Below, in pieces: positions 18,217-26,163 of a DNA stretch of 64,000 bases. The DNA comes from Variovorax sp. CF313. Lineage in GTDB: Bacteria > Pseudomonadota > Gammaproteobacteria > Burkholderiales > Burkholderiaceae_C. Numbering within the stretch: position 1 is the first letter of the stretch; each line of letters begins with the position of its first letter. A program made the position numbers and the translations under genes. A model generated the notes under the pieces. The model was not told the DNA's origin. It did not search any database and saw only the letters and a list, made by a program, of their open reading frames with translations. Location of the stretch: contig NZ_AKIW01000023.1 in assembly GCF_000282635.1 (NCBI RefSeq), positions 51,071 to 115,070 of the forward strand, in the 5' to 3' direction.

Positions 18217-18693
18217 ATGATTCTTGTAAAGACAGACGCCGGCCAGCAGGTTCTCAAGGATCGCTCGGTGCCGCTCACGCCGCGCCAGCGATCGGCGTTC
18301 ATCCTGTTCGACGGCAAGCGCTCGGTGGATGACGTGATCGCCGCCGGCATGGGCATCACCGCGGAGGACATCAACCAGATGATGGAACTGGGCGTGCTGG
18401 CGCCGGTGGGCGGCAAGCCTGCGGCGACGCCGACCGGGGAGGCCGCGGCCCCCGAAGTTCCGAAGCCGGCTGCGGATGCTGCTGGCTCCGGGCGCAGCAA
18501 GCAGCAGCGGTACAAGGACGCCTATCCGATCGCCACGCAACTCACCGGCAGCCTGGGCCTGATGGGTTTCCGGCTCAACCTGCAGGTCGAGGGCACCACC
18601 AGCTACGAGGACCTCGTGGCGCTGGCGCCGAAGATCCGAGCCGCCGTCGGCCCTGAGAAGGCCGCGGCGCTCGACAAGGCCCTCAACGACTGA
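18217..18693 (+). CDS. Hypothetical protein (158 residues)
   Basis: No family recognised with confidence. The N-terminal 65 residues look folded (VPLTPRQRSAFILFDGKRSV and an acidic helix DINQMMELGVLAPVGG). An Ala/Pro/Gly-rich linker (about 65-95) leads to a helical C-terminal domain beginning RYKDAYPIATQLTGSLGLMG and ending in PEKAAALDKALND. There is no signal peptide or membrane helix. A GGGGGA sequence lies upstream of the ATG. It sits between ppsA and rpsF, and its stop codon overlaps the region just upstream of the rpsF promoter. The layout suggests a regulatory or cytoplasmic binding protein, but that is a guess. Confidence 0.75.
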   Translation: MILVKTDAGQQVLKDRSVPLTPRQRSAFILFDGKRSVDDVIAAGMGITAEDINQMMELGVLAPVGGKPAATPTGEAAAPEVPKPAADAAGSGRSKQQRYKDAYPIATQLTGSLGLMGFRLNLQVEGTTSYEDLVALAPKIRAAVGPEKAAALDKALND

Positions 18694-18696
18694 ATC

Positions 18697-18726
18697 TTGC
18701 CGGGATGGCCGATACAGGGCTATAAT
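18697..18726 (+). promoter_or_regulatory. Sigma-70 promoter of the rpsF operon
   Basis: TTGCCG (18697-18702), an 18-base spacer and a perfect TATAAT (18721-18726). It lies directly after the stop of the preceding gene and about 80 bases before the rpsF ATG, leaving a leader long enough for ribosomal-protein feedback binding. Confidence 0.75.
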
Positions 18727-18806
18727 CGCCGGCTTTGCCTTGCCACACTGCGCCCGACGCTGCAGGTGGCTTTTCCTCTTCTTCGGAAGAATCCACAAGG
18801 AGTGCC

Positions 18807-19181
18807 ATGCGTCACTACGAAATCATTTTGCTGATCCACCCGGATCAGAGCGAACAAGTTCCGGCCATGCTGGAGCGTTACAAGGGCCTGATCACGGCCG
18901 GCGGCGGCAAGGTCCACCGCGTTGAAGACTGGGGCCGCCGTCAGCTGGCCTACCAGATCAACAAGCTCAACAAGGCTCACTACCTGTGCGTCAACATCGA
19001 AGCTGAACAAGCCGTGATGGGCGAACTGGAACACGCGTTCAAGTTCAACGATGCCGTGCTGCGTCACCTCACCGTCCAGAAGAAGAAGGCTGAAACCGGT
19101 CCTTCGTCGATGATGAAGACGGTCGAGCGCGAAGAAGCCCGCAAGGCCCAGCAGGCCGAATACGCCGCCAACAACAACTGA
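18807..19181 (+). CDS. rpsF: 30S ribosomal protein S6
   Basis: Small-subunit protein of 124 residues that pairs with S18 on the platform. The N-terminus [20 protein letters not shown] and the segment [20 protein letters not shown] are typical of S6. The C-terminal tail is Glu/Ala/Gln-rich. An AAGGA site precedes the ATG at 18807. It is the first gene of the rpsF-priB-rpsR-rplI operon, and the S6:S18 complex binds its own mRNA leader in other bacteria. Confidence 0.97.
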   Translation: MRHYEIILLIHPDQSEQVPAMLERYKGLITAGGGKVHRVEDWGRRQLAYQINKLNKAHYLCVNIEAEQAVMGELEHAFKFNDAVLRHLTVQKKKAETGPSSMMKTVEREEARKAQQAEYAANNN

Positions 19182-19185
19182 TGGC

Positions 19186-19500
19186 GTGACTGCTGCCGCT
19201 ACGGCAACCGGGGTCAACCAGCTTCTGCTGACCGCCTCCGTTGCCGAACTCGGAGCCCTGCGATACACGCCAGCCGGCTTGCCCGCCATCGATCTGAAGC
19301 TCGAACACGAGTCGACGCTCCAGGAGGCAGGCAAACCCAGGCAGGTGAAGACGGCCCTCAAGGCCGTTGCCTTCGGCGCCATCGCCGAACGGCTCGCAAG
19401 ACAGTCGATGGGAAGTCTCTGGCGTTTTCAGGGCTTCCTGGCGACACCGGGCAACGGCAAGCATCCGGTCCTGCATATCCAGGATTTTCAGCAAGATTAA
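19186..19500 (+). CDS. priB: Primosomal replication protein PriB
   Basis: Single-stranded-DNA-binding OB-fold protein of 104 residues that helps PriA reload the replisome at stalled forks. It starts with GTG four bases after the rpsF stop. Recognisable segments are VNQLLLTASVAELGALRYTP, LPAIDLKLEHES, KTALKAVAFGAIAERL and the C-terminal GFLATPGNGKHPVLHIQDFQ. The rpsF-priB-rpsR-rplI order is conserved in proteobacteria. Confidence 0.95.
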   Translation: MTAAATATGVNQLLLTASVAELGALRYTPAGLPAIDLKLEHESTLQEAGKPRQVKTALKAVAFGAIAERLARQSMGSLWRFQGFLATPGNGKHPVLHIQDFQQD

Positions 19501-19521
19501 TTTTCGACAAGAGGTCCCCAA

Positions 19522-19803
19522 ATGGCCACGTTCAAGAAATTCAACAAAGACAAGCGCCCGAAGCGCAACACCCAGTCGCTGCTGTTCAAGCGCAAGCGCT
19601 TCTGCCGCTTCACCGTCGCTGGCGTCGAAGAAATCGACTACAAGGACATCGACACGCTGCGTGACTTCATCAGCGAAAACGGCAAGATCATCCCCGCACG
19701 CCTGACCGGCACGCGCGCGATCTACCAACGCCAGCTGAACACCGCCATCAAGCGCGCGCGCTTCCTGGCCATGGTGCCGTACAGCGACCAGCACCGCGTC
19801 TAA
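19522..19803 (+). CDS. rpsR: 30S ribosomal protein S18
   Basis: Basic 93-residue protein with the S18 signature: [20 protein letters not shown] near the N-terminus, [16 protein letters not shown] in the middle and the C-terminal [20 protein letters not shown]. It binds S6 and 16S rRNA on the platform of the small subunit. It is third in the rpsF operon. Confidence 0.97.
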   Translation: MATFKKFNKDKRPKRNTQSLLFKRKRFCRFTVAGVEEIDYKDIDTLRDFISENGKIIPARLTGTRAIYQRQLNTAIKRARFLAMVPYSDQHRV

Positions 19804-19815
19804 GGAGCCGAGACC

Positions 19816-20268
19816 ATGCAAATCATTCTTCTGGACAAGGTTCTCAACGTCGGCGGCCTGGGCGATATCGTCAAGGTCAAGGACGGCTATGCACGCAACT
19901 TCCTGATCCCGACGGGCCGCGCCCGCCGTGCTACCGCCGCCAACAAGGCTGAATTCGAAGCCAAGCGCGTCGAACTCGAAAAGGCTGCGGCTGCCAAGCT
20001 GGCCGAATCGCAAGCCCAAGGCGAAAAGCTCGGTGGCACGACCGTCAAGCTGACGCAAAAGGCTGGCGTCGACGGCCGTCTGTTCGGCTCGGTCACCAAC
20101 GGCGACATCGCCGAAGAACTGGGCAAGCAAGGCTACAAGGTCGCCAAGTCGCAAGTGCGCCTGCCCAATGGCCCGATCAAGGTTGTTGGCGACAGCACCG
20201 TGAGCGTTGCGCTGCACACCGACGTGGTGGTCGACATCACCGTGACGGTCTACGGCGAAACCGCCTGA
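19816..20268 (+). CDS. rplI: 50S ribosomal protein L9
   Basis: Two-domain large-subunit protein of 150 residues. The N-terminal rRNA-binding domain reads [20 protein letters not shown] with [17 protein letters not shown] long connecting helix follows, then a C-terminal domain with [20 protein letters not shown]. It is the last gene of the operon and ends in a strong terminator. Confidence 0.97.
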   Translation: MQIILLDKVLNVGGLGDIVKVKDGYARNFLIPTGRARRATAANKAEFEAKRVELEKAAAAKLAESQAQGEKLGGTTVKLTQKAGVDGRLFGSVTNGDIAEELGKQGYKVAKSQVRLPNGPIKVVGDSTVSVALHTDVVVDITVTVYGETA

Positions 20269-20297
20269 TCGTCCACGGCGCCTTAGTGCGCTGCAGC

Positions 20298-20328
20298 AAA
20301 AGCCGCCTTCGGGCGGCTTTTCTTTTTC
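20298..20328 (+). terminator. Terminator of the rpsF-priB-rpsR-rplI operon
   Basis: AAAAGCCGCC-TTCG-GGCGGCTTTT stem followed by CTTTTTC; 30 bases after the rplI stop. Confidence 0.9.
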
Positions 20329-20338
20329 TGCGCTCGGG

Positions 20339-20391
20339 TTATCCAGTCGATTGCACTGGAAGATCACTGTTTATTCACAACCTTGTCCACA
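20339..20391 (+). promoter_or_regulatory. Cluster of DnaA-box-like nonamers upstream of dnaB
   Basis: TTATTCACA (20371-20379) fits the DnaA box consensus TTATNCACA exactly. TTGTCCACA (20383-20391) has one mismatch and TTATCCAGT (20339-20347) two. All are in the same orientation within the 100 bases before the dnaB start. DnaA-dependent control of dnaB is the inferred role. Confidence 0.5.
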
Positions 20392-20439
20392 CGCGCATCC
20401 GCGTGCGCGGCTTAGCATGCAGGGTTGCAAGGGAAGTCC

Positions 20440-21846
20440 ATGTCCGCCGTTTTCTCCTATGCCGACAATGACCCGTCGGCCGATCGCCAAGTCGCTCAAC
20501 TGCGCATTCCGCCTCACTCCATCGAGGCCGAATCGAGCGTGCTCGGCGGCCTGCTGCTCGACAACGGCGCCTGGGACCGAATGGGCGACCTGCTGGTCGA
20601 CGGCGACTTCTATCGCCACGAGCACAAGCTGATCTATGCCGCCATCGGTGGGCTGATCAATGCCAGCAAGCCGGCCGATGTGATCACGGTCTACGAGCAA
20701 CTGCAGAACCTCGGCAAGGCCGACGAGATCGGCGGGCTGGTGTATTTGAACTCGCTCGCGCAGTACGTGCCCAGCGCGAGCAACATCCGCCGCTATGCAG
20801 AGATCGTGCGCGAGCGCTCGATCCTGCGCAAACTTGTCACCGCCAGCGACGAGATTGCGACCAACGCTTTCAACCCGCAGGGCAAGGCGGTCGACAAGAT
20901 CCTCGACGAGGCCGAGCAGAAGATCTTCAACATCGGCGAAGAAGGCACGCGGATGAAGCAGGGCTTCCAGAGCATGGATTCCCTGGTGGTCGAGCTGCTC
21001 GACCGCGTGACCGAAATGGCCGAGAACCCGAACGACATCACGGGCATTCGCACCGGCTTCCACGACTTCGACAAGATGACCTCCGGCCTGCAGCCGGGCG
21101 ACATGATCGTGCTGGCTGCGCGTCCATCGATGGGCAAGACCTCGCTCGCGATCAACATCGCCGAGCACGTGGCGCTCGAGGAGGGTCTGCCGGTGGCGGT
21201 GTTCTCGATGGAAATGGGTGCCTCGCAGCTCGCGGTGCGTATCGTCGGCTCCATCGGGCGCATCGACCAGGGCCACCTGCGCACCGGCAAGCTCAGCGAC
21301 GAGGAATGGCCGCGCCTCACCGAAGCCATCGAGAAGCTTCGCACCGTGTCGCTGCACATCGACGAAACGCCGGGCCTGTCGACCAGCGAACTGCGTGCCA
21401 ACGCGCGCCGGCTTGCGCGCCAGTACGGGCGCCTTGGCCTGATCGTGGTCGACTACCTGCAGCTGATGTCGACCAGCAGCTCGGGCGACGAGAACCGCGC
21501 CACGGCCGTGGGCGAAATCTCGCGCGGCCTGAAGATGCTGGCCAAGGAACTCAAGTGCCCGGTGATCGCGCTGTCGCAGCTCAGCCGAGGCGTGGAAAGC
21601 CGCACCGACAAGCGCCCCATGATGAGCGACCTGCGCGAATCCGGCGCCATCGAGCAGGACGCGGACATCATCATGTTCATCTACCGCGACGACTACTACA
21701 ACAAGGAGTCGAAGGAGCCGGGTGTGGCCGAGGTGATCATCAGCAAGCACCGCAACGGCCCGACCGGCACCGTCAAACTGGCCTTCCTGAAGCCGATCAC
21801 CAAGTTCGAGAACCTGGTGGGCTACAGCAACAACGACCAGTACTGA
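20440..21846 (+). CDS. dnaB: Replicative DNA helicase DnaB
   Basis: Hexameric replication-fork helicase of 468 residues. The N-terminal domain has PPHSIEAESSVLGGLLLDNG. The RecA-like C-terminal domain has Walker A ARPSMGKTSLAINIAEH (about 226-242), Walker B LIVVDYLQLM and DLRESGAIEQDADIIMFIYR. I chose the ATG at 20440, preceded by AAGGGAAG; an in-frame TTG at 20425 is less likely. DnaA-like boxes lie upstream. It is convergent with the WYL regulator, nine bases away. Confidence 0.96.
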   Translation: MSAVFSYADNDPSADRQVAQLRIPPHSIEAESSVLGGLLLDNGAWDRMGDLLVDGDFYRHEHKLIYAAIGGLINASKPADVITVYEQLQNLGKADEIGGLVYLNSLAQYVPSASNIRRYAEIVRERSILRKLVTASDEIATNAFNPQGKAVDKILDEAEQKIFNIGEEGTRMKQGFQSMDSLVVELLDRVTEMAENPNDITGIRTGFHDFDKMTSGLQPGDMIVLAARPSMGKTSLAINIAEHVALEEGLPVAVFSMEMGASQLAVRIVGSIGRIDQGHLRTGKLSDEEWPRLTEAIEKLRTVSLHIDETPGLSTSELRANARRLARQYGRLGLIVVDYLQLMSTSSSGDENRATAVGEISRGLKMLAKELKCPVIALSQLSRGVESRTDKRPMMSDLRESGAIEQDADIIMFIYRDDYYNKESKEPGVAEVIISKHRNGPTGTVKLAFLKPITKFENLVGYSNNDQY

Positions 21847-21855
21847 CGCAGCGCG

Positions 21856-22605
21856 TCAGCCAACGTTGCCGCCAGGCCGGGGCAGCGAGGCCGGCGGCTT
21901 CTGCTTTATCGTTTTGCCGTGCGCCGTCTCGGCCTTCACCTGCCGCAGCAGGTCGGCCAGCGTCTTGCCGGGTTCGTCACGAAAGCGCTCGGGCAGCATT
22001 TCGATCGTGTCCATGCGGTCCAGGCGAAAGCCGCGGAAGTCGTTGCGCAGCTCGCACCAGGTCGAGAGCGTCCAGACCTTGCCCCAATAGAAGCAGCCGA
22101 GCGGCCGAACCGTGCGTTCGCTCGCATCGCCCGACACATCGTGGTAGCTCAATCGCAACTTGTTGTGCGACTGCACCGCCTCGCGCAGCGTCTGCAGCCG
22201 CGTGCGCAGCGTGTCGTCCAGGCCCATCGCAGGGGCATAGAGTGCCAGCGCCTCGGCCGAGACGCGTGCCGCCGGTGGCAGCACCGACAGGATCTTGCCC
22301 AGCCCGCTCTCGATGTCGCGCGCCAGCGCCGGATCGACCCAGCTCTGCGCGAGCCGCGCCGCGGCCATCAGTGCCGAGGCTTCGTCCTGCGTGAACATCA
22401 GCGGCGGCAGTTCGAAGCCCGCGCCCAGCCGATAACCCACGCCGGCCTCGCCCTCTATGGGCACGCCTTGGTGCTGCAGGTCGGCCACGTCGCGGTACAC
22501 CGTGCGCTCCGACACCTCGAGGCGCTGCGCCAGGAACGCAGCCGTGGTGAGCCGGCGTCCGCGGATGAGCTGCACGAGTTGGAAGAGGCGGTCGGCGCGG
22601 CGCAT
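21856..22605 (-). CDS. YafY-type transcriptional regulator (HTH plus WYL domain)
   Basis: DNA-binding regulator of 249 residues. The N-terminal winged helix-turn-helix (RRLTTAAFLAQRLEVSERTV, YRDVADLQHQGVPI) is followed by a WYL-type ligand-sensing domain (LRLSYHDVSGDASERTVRPL, GKVWTLSTWCELRNDFRGFR). The ATG overlaps the TGA of the preceding 43-codon ORF by one base (TGATG), so translation is probably coupled. It is the last gene of a minus-strand operon with VOC, EVE and GyrI-like genes and may regulate them. Its effector is unknown. Confidence 0.9.
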   Translation of the reverse strand: MRRADRLFQLVQLIRGRRLTTAAFLAQRLEVSERTVYRDVADLQHQGVPIEGEAGVGYRLGAGFELPPLMFTQDEASALMAAARLAQSWVDPALARDIESGLGKILSVLPPAARVSAEALALYAPAMGLDDTLRTRLQTLREAVQSHNKLRLSYHDVSGDASERTVRPLGCFYWGKVWTLSTWCELRNDFRGFRLDRMDTIEMLPERFRDEPGKTLADLLRQVKAETAHGKTIKQKPPASLPRPGGNVG

Positions 22606-22736
22606 CAGCGGGTTTCGGTGAGTTTCTTCGCGAAGCCTTCGACGAAGCAGTGCTTGCCGCGCTGTACGGCCGCCCCGACGTTCGGCAGATGAAGGCGGCC
22701 GGCCAGCCGGGTGCGCCGGTTTTTCCTGATGCTCAT
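22605..22736 (-). CDS. Small 43-residue protein, coupled on both sides
   Basis: An uninterrupted 43-codon frame, basic throughout (many Arg and Lys, one Cys), starting MSIRKNRRTRLAGRLHLPNV and ending KKLTETR. Its ATG overlaps the stop of the GyrI-like gene (ATGA) and its TGA overlaps the ATG of the WYL regulator (TGATG). Such double overlap suggests a real, translationally coupled gene in the same operon. No family is recognised; it could be a nucleic-acid-binding or regulatory peptide. Confidence 0.6.
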   Translation of the reverse strand: MSIRKNRRTRLAGRLHLPNVGAAVQRGKHCFVEGFAKKLTETR

Positions 22737-23182
22737 GAAACTCCGATGTGGACCGCCACCCTGTCTGGCCCTTCGTAGGCTTCGAAATCGCTGCGGTAGC
22801 TGCGCGCGATTTCCGGGTGAGCCTCGAAATACTGCCAGATGCGCTGCCAGGTGGCGATGATCATCTGCGGCATCTTGCCCTGGCCGGTGAACACAAGGTA
22901 GTCGCCGGCCTCGATGGCAAGGCTGCCTTCGCCGCCCGAGACGGCGACGCCCGTCGTCACGTCGAAGGCGTCGCGGGTGTCCGACTCGTAGGCCGAATAG
23001 ACGCCGAAGAGGCGGACGTCAGCGGTGCGGTGCGGCGTCGACTCGTATGTCTGTTCGCCGAAGAACCGATCCCACAGTGCGCCGATGCGGGCCGTTGCGG
23101 GATCGTTCTCTTCATGGTTGGTAGTGCGGGCGGTGAGGCCCGCGACGCGGAAGGCGTCCAGGTGTTGGCGGATAGGTTCCAT
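22733..23182 (-). CDS. GyrI-like small-molecule-binding domain protein
   Basis: Stand-alone effector-binding domain of 149 residues like those of AraC/GyrI regulators. Features are FRVAGLTARTTNHEENDPAT near the start, a central DYLVFTGQGKMPQMIIATWQ and the C-terminal RSDFEAYEGPDRVAVHIGVS, the sheet and Glu-containing pocket seen in family members. It has no DNA-binding domain. It lies 12 bases after the EVE-domain gene and overlaps the next 43-codon ORF. Binding of a drug-like ligand, with signalling through the WYL regulator, is inference. Confidence 0.85.
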   Translation of the reverse strand: MEPIRQHLDAFRVAGLTARTTNHEENDPATARIGALWDRFFGEQTYESTPHRTADVRLFGVYSAYESDTRDAFDVTTGVAVSGGEGSLAIEAGDYLVFTGQGKMPQMIIATWQRIWQYFEAHPEIARSYRSDFEAYEGPDRVAVHIGVS

Positions 23183-23193
23183 GGGGCTTGTTC

Positions 23194-23643
23194 TCAAAGT
23201 GCCAGCGTCTTCGGATCGGCCTTCATGGCCCGGGCGATCAGCTTCATGTCGGCATCGGTGACGTCGAACATGCCAAAGCGAAACTTGTAGCCCCATTGCC
23301 TGGGGTTCTCGATGAAGGCCAGGCGCTCGATCAATGGCGCGATCGGTGCCTCCTGCCCGGCCGTGTAGGCCACGTCGCGGCGCCACGGCACGAAGCCGTC
23401 GCCCATGTCGAACTCGTAAGGCTCGCCGGGCTGCACGACGCCGATCGACACGAAGCTCTGCAGCTTGTCCGTGCCGCCGAACACCGTGGCCGGCGAGTAG
23501 TAGACGACGCGGTCGCCCGCCGCAACCCGCTTGAGCGGCGCATGCTTGCCATGGCCGACCTGCATGAAGCCGAGCGGCCGGTGGTCGCGGCCGCGCCGGG
23601 CATGCTCGGCGCTGGCCACGGCGATCCAGTTGCGTTGCGTCAT
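23194..23643 (-). CDS. EVE domain-containing protein
   Basis: Small PUA-like protein of 149 residues (EVE/YTH-related superfamily, UPF0310 type). Segments include [40 protein letters not shown] and the C-terminal [23 protein letters not shown] domains bind modified bases in nucleic acids; in some genomes they accompany restriction systems, but none is seen here. It lies eight bases downstream of the VOC gene in the same operon. Its role is unknown. Confidence 0.87.
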   Translation of the reverse strand: MTQRNWIAVASAEHARRGRDHRPLGFMQVGHGKHAPLKRVAAGDRVVYYSPATVFGGTDKLQSFVSIGVVQPGEPYEFDMGDGFVPWRRDVAYTAGQEAPIAPLIERLAFIENPRQWGYKFRFGMFDVTDADMKLIARAMKADPKTLAL

Positions 23644-23650
23644 GGCGGCA

Positions 23651-24028
23651 TCACTCCAGGGAGTGCAGGCCGACTTCGTTGCCTTCGGTGTCGCGCAGGT
23701 GGGCGATGAAGCCCATGCCAGGCGGCAAAGCGGACTTGGGCGCCACGATCTGGCCGCCGGCCGCCTCGACCCGCGCGAGCACGGCGTCGATGCTGGGCAT
23801 GCAGTCGAGGTAGATGCGGATGCCTGTGCCGGCGCGCGCGCTTGCGTTGGCGCCGGCCTGCAGGGCGCCGCCGGTGGCGGGATCGTCGTAGGGGAACACG
23901 GCCAATGTCTGGCCGCCGAAGTTCTCGCGGCGCAGCTTGCGGGCCAGCACGGTTTCGTAGAAGGTTTGCGCACGGTCCATGTCGGCGACGGGGATCTCGA
24001 ACCAGCTGATGGCGTTCTGCTTGTACAT
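23651..24028 (-). CDS. VOC family (glyoxalase-like) protein
   Basis: Vicinal oxygen chelate fold protein of 125 residues. The repeats are seen as [20 protein letters not shown] and the C-terminal [19 protein letters not shown]. Candidate metal ligands such as H121 and E117 are visible in the last segment, but the catalytic set of glyoxalase I is not complete by eye. Members degrade or sequester small electrophiles or antibiotics. It is the first gene of an operon with EVE, GyrI-like, a small ORF and a WYL regulator. Confidence 0.88.
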   Translation of the reverse strand: MYKQNAISWFEIPVADMDRAQTFYETVLARKLRRENFGGQTLAVFPYDDPATGGALQAGANASARAGTGIRIYLDCMPSIDAVLARVEAAGGQIVAPKSALPPGMGFIAHLRDTEGNEVGLHSLE

Positions 24029-24114
24029 GGGTGTTCTTTCGTGTGGTTGAAGGAGCCCCGATGGTGCGGACCGGCTCCTGACAACGTCTTGTCAGTAGGC
24101 TGTCATCGCAGGCG

Positions 24115-24154
24115 AAAAAAGTGCCCGCGATGCCCCTTGGGGCACACGCGGGCT
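24115..24154 (-). terminator. Terminator of the phoH-like gene
   Basis: GCCCGCG-TGT-GCCCC-AA-GGGGC-AT-CGCGGGC hairpin on the minus strand followed by a T6 run; 23 bases beyond the PIN-PhoH gene stop. Confidence 0.8.
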
Positions 24155-24176
24155 CTTGTCGGCCAGGAGTCGCGGC

Positions 24177-25952
24177 TTAGAGCACGTCGCTCGCGAAATC
24201 CGCCAGCCGCGAGCGTTCGCCGCGCGCCAGCGTGATGTGCCCGCCGTGCGGCCAGCCCTTGAACTTGTCGACTGCGAAGGTGAGGCCCGAGGAGCCTTCC
24301 GTGAGGTACGGCGTGTCGATCTGAGCGAGATTGCCCATGCAGATGATCTTGGTGCCGGGGCCGGCACGGGTGATCAGCGTTTTCATCTGCTTGGGCGTGA
24401 GGTTCTGCGCCTCGTCGATGATCACGTACTTGTTGAGGAAGGTGCGCCCGCGCATGAAGTTCATGCTCTTGACCTTGATGCGGCTGCGGATCAGCTCGTT
24501 GGTGGCCGCGCGGCCCCACTCGCCGGCGCCGCCGCCGTCGCCCTTGGCCAGGAACTCGAGGTTGTCGTCGAGCGCCCCCATCCAGGGGCCCATCTTTTCT
24601 TCTTCGGTGCCGGGCAGGAAGCCGATGTCTTCACCCACGCTCACGGTGGCACGGGTCATGATGATCTCGGTGTAGCGGCGGTCGTCGAGCACCTGCGTGA
24701 GGCCGGAGGCCAGCGCCATCAGGGTCTTGCCGGTGCCGGCGGTGCCGGTCAGCGTGACGAAGTCGATCTCCGGGTCCATCAGCAGGTTCATCGCGAAGTT
24801 CTGCTCGCGGTTGCGCGTGTTCACGCCCCAGACCGCGTTCTTGCCCGAGCTGTAGTCCTTCAGTGTCTTGAGTACCGCGGTCTTGTCGCGGATCTCGGTG
24901 ACGCGCGCGTACATGCTCGGCTCGCCCGGTGCCTCGAAGAAGACGAACTGGTTGATGTACAGGTTGGGCACCAGCGGACCGCTGATCCGGTAGAAGGTGT
25001 TGCTGCCGCTCTGCCAGCTTTCGACCGTCTTGCTCTGGCGGGTCCAGAAGTCGGGCGGCAGCGCCAGCGAGCCGGCGTACAGCAGGTCGCCGTCTTCCAG
25101 CGTCTTGTCGTTCTGGTAGTCGTCGGCGGCCAGGCCCAGCGCACGCGCCTTGACGCGCATGTTGATGTCCTTCGACACCAGCACCACTTCCTGCTTCGGC
25201 TTGCCCGGCCGGTCCTTGGCGTACTCGTCGCGTAGCGCGTGCACCACACCGAGGATCTGGTTGTCGGCCTTGCCTTGGGGCAGGCTGATCGGCAGCGAGT
25301 AGTCGAGCGGAGCGGTCTGGAAGAACAGCCGGCCGCCGGCTTCGCGGTGGCCGGTGGTGTCGAGCTTCAGGCCCTTGTCGATGTCGGCATCCTGGGCGCC
25401 AGCGAGCGCGTCGAGCGTGCGGCTGGTCTGGCGGCCGTTGCGCGCGACTTCGGTGGTGCCTTTCTTGTGGCCGTCGAGTTCTTCCAGCACGATCATCGGC
25501 AGGAAGATGTCGTGCTCCTCGAAGCGGAACAGGCACATCGGGTCATGCAGCAGCACGTTCGTGTCGAGCACGAACAGCTTGGCGGGGCCGGTGGACTTGC
25601 TGCGTTTGGGCCGTGCCGGTGCCTGCGGCGCCGGGGCCGGGGCGGGGGGGGTGGCGACGACCGGTGCCTTCGTCTCGACCTGGATGAGGGCTTGCGGCTG
25701 GGGCGCGCTCACGGGTACGGGCGCCGGTTTCGACTTGGCCCGGCGTGCCGGGCGCACAGTGTTGCCGCCGCCGGCACTGTCGGTGCCGAGGCTGTCGAAC
25801 AGTTCCAGCGGCTGCGGGCTGCGCGCCGTGGTCTCGTCAGCGCGCGAATCGCCGGAACGGCGCGAACCTCTGTGCGAGGACCGGGCGGGTGCGTCGATCG
25901 CGTCCGGCGAGAGCAATGCAGCGCGTTTCGTGGGGGCGGGAGGCAATGGCAT
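24177..25952 (-). CDS. PIN-PhoH ATPase/ribonuclease (PhoH2 type)
   Basis: Two-domain protein of 591 residues. A disordered Pro/Ala-rich N-terminus (about 1-122) is followed by a PIN-type nuclease domain starting KLFVLDTNVLLHDP (125-138), with the acidic VLDTN motif. The PhoH ATPase domain follows with Walker A GTAGTGKTLMALA (about 395) and the DEAQNLTP Walker B motif. PhoH2 proteins unwind and cut RNA. The family is not the phosphate-starvation PhoH with only the ATPase. No adjacent antitoxin is visible. The N-terminal start is uncertain because no ribosome-binding site is clear. Confidence 0.88.
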   Translation of the reverse strand: MPLPPAPTKRAALLSPDAIDAPARSSHRGSRRSGDSRADETTARSPQPLELFDSLGTDSAGGGNTVRPARRAKSKPAPVPVSAPQPQALIQVETKAPVVATPPAPAPAPQAPARPKRSKSTGPAKLFVLDTNVLLHDPMCLFRFEEHDIFLPMIVLEELDGHKKGTTEVARNGRQTSRTLDALAGAQDADIDKGLKLDTTGHREAGGRLFFQTAPLDYSLPISLPQGKADNQILGVVHALRDEYAKDRPGKPKQEVVLVSKDINMRVKARALGLAADDYQNDKTLEDGDLLYAGSLALPPDFWTRQSKTVESWQSGSNTFYRISGPLVPNLYINQFVFFEAPGEPSMYARVTEIRDKTAVLKTLKDYSSGKNAVWGVNTRNREQNFAMNLLMDPEIDFVTLTGTAGTGKTLMALASGLTQVLDDRRYTEIIMTRATVSVGEDIGFLPGTEEEKMGPWMGALDDNLEFLAKGDGGGAGEWGRAATNELIRSRIKVKSMNFMRGRTFLNKYVIIDEAQNLTPKQMKTLITRAGPGTKIICMGNLAQIDTPYLTEGSSGLTFAVDKFKGWPHGGHITLARGERSRLADFASDVL

Positions 25953-25989
25953 GTGTCAGATCGCTCGCAGAAAGTGGGAACCAGAAAAC

Positions 25990-26020
25990 AAAAAAGCCGC
26001 CTGAAGACCAAGGCGGCTTT
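25990..26020 (-). terminator. Terminator of bcp
   Basis: Stem AAAGCCGCC/GGCGGCTTT (11-base loop), A-run on the plus strand and T-run on the minus strand; sits between bcp and the PIN-PhoH gene on the minus strand. Confidence 0.8.
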
Positions 26021-26163
26021 GTTCGGGGGATGCGGTCGTGGAGCTCAACGGCATGAGCCCATTATGCACACCGCGGATGACGCGCCGGAGGCACTTTACG
26101 CAGTGCGTTGGGCATTTCCCACGCAAGAGCGGAAAAGCGCACCGCCGGCTCGCCGGGAGGCGG

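Noticed and set aside
23194..24028. One 296-residue VOC-EVE fusion protein
   Set aside because: The long frame covers the VOC gene only out of frame; the VOC and EVE genes have their own starts and lie in different frames eight bases apart.
24177..25952. A PIN toxin gene of a toxin-antitoxin pair
   Set aside because: The PIN domain is fused to a full PhoH ATPase and no adjacent antitoxin-like gene is visible.
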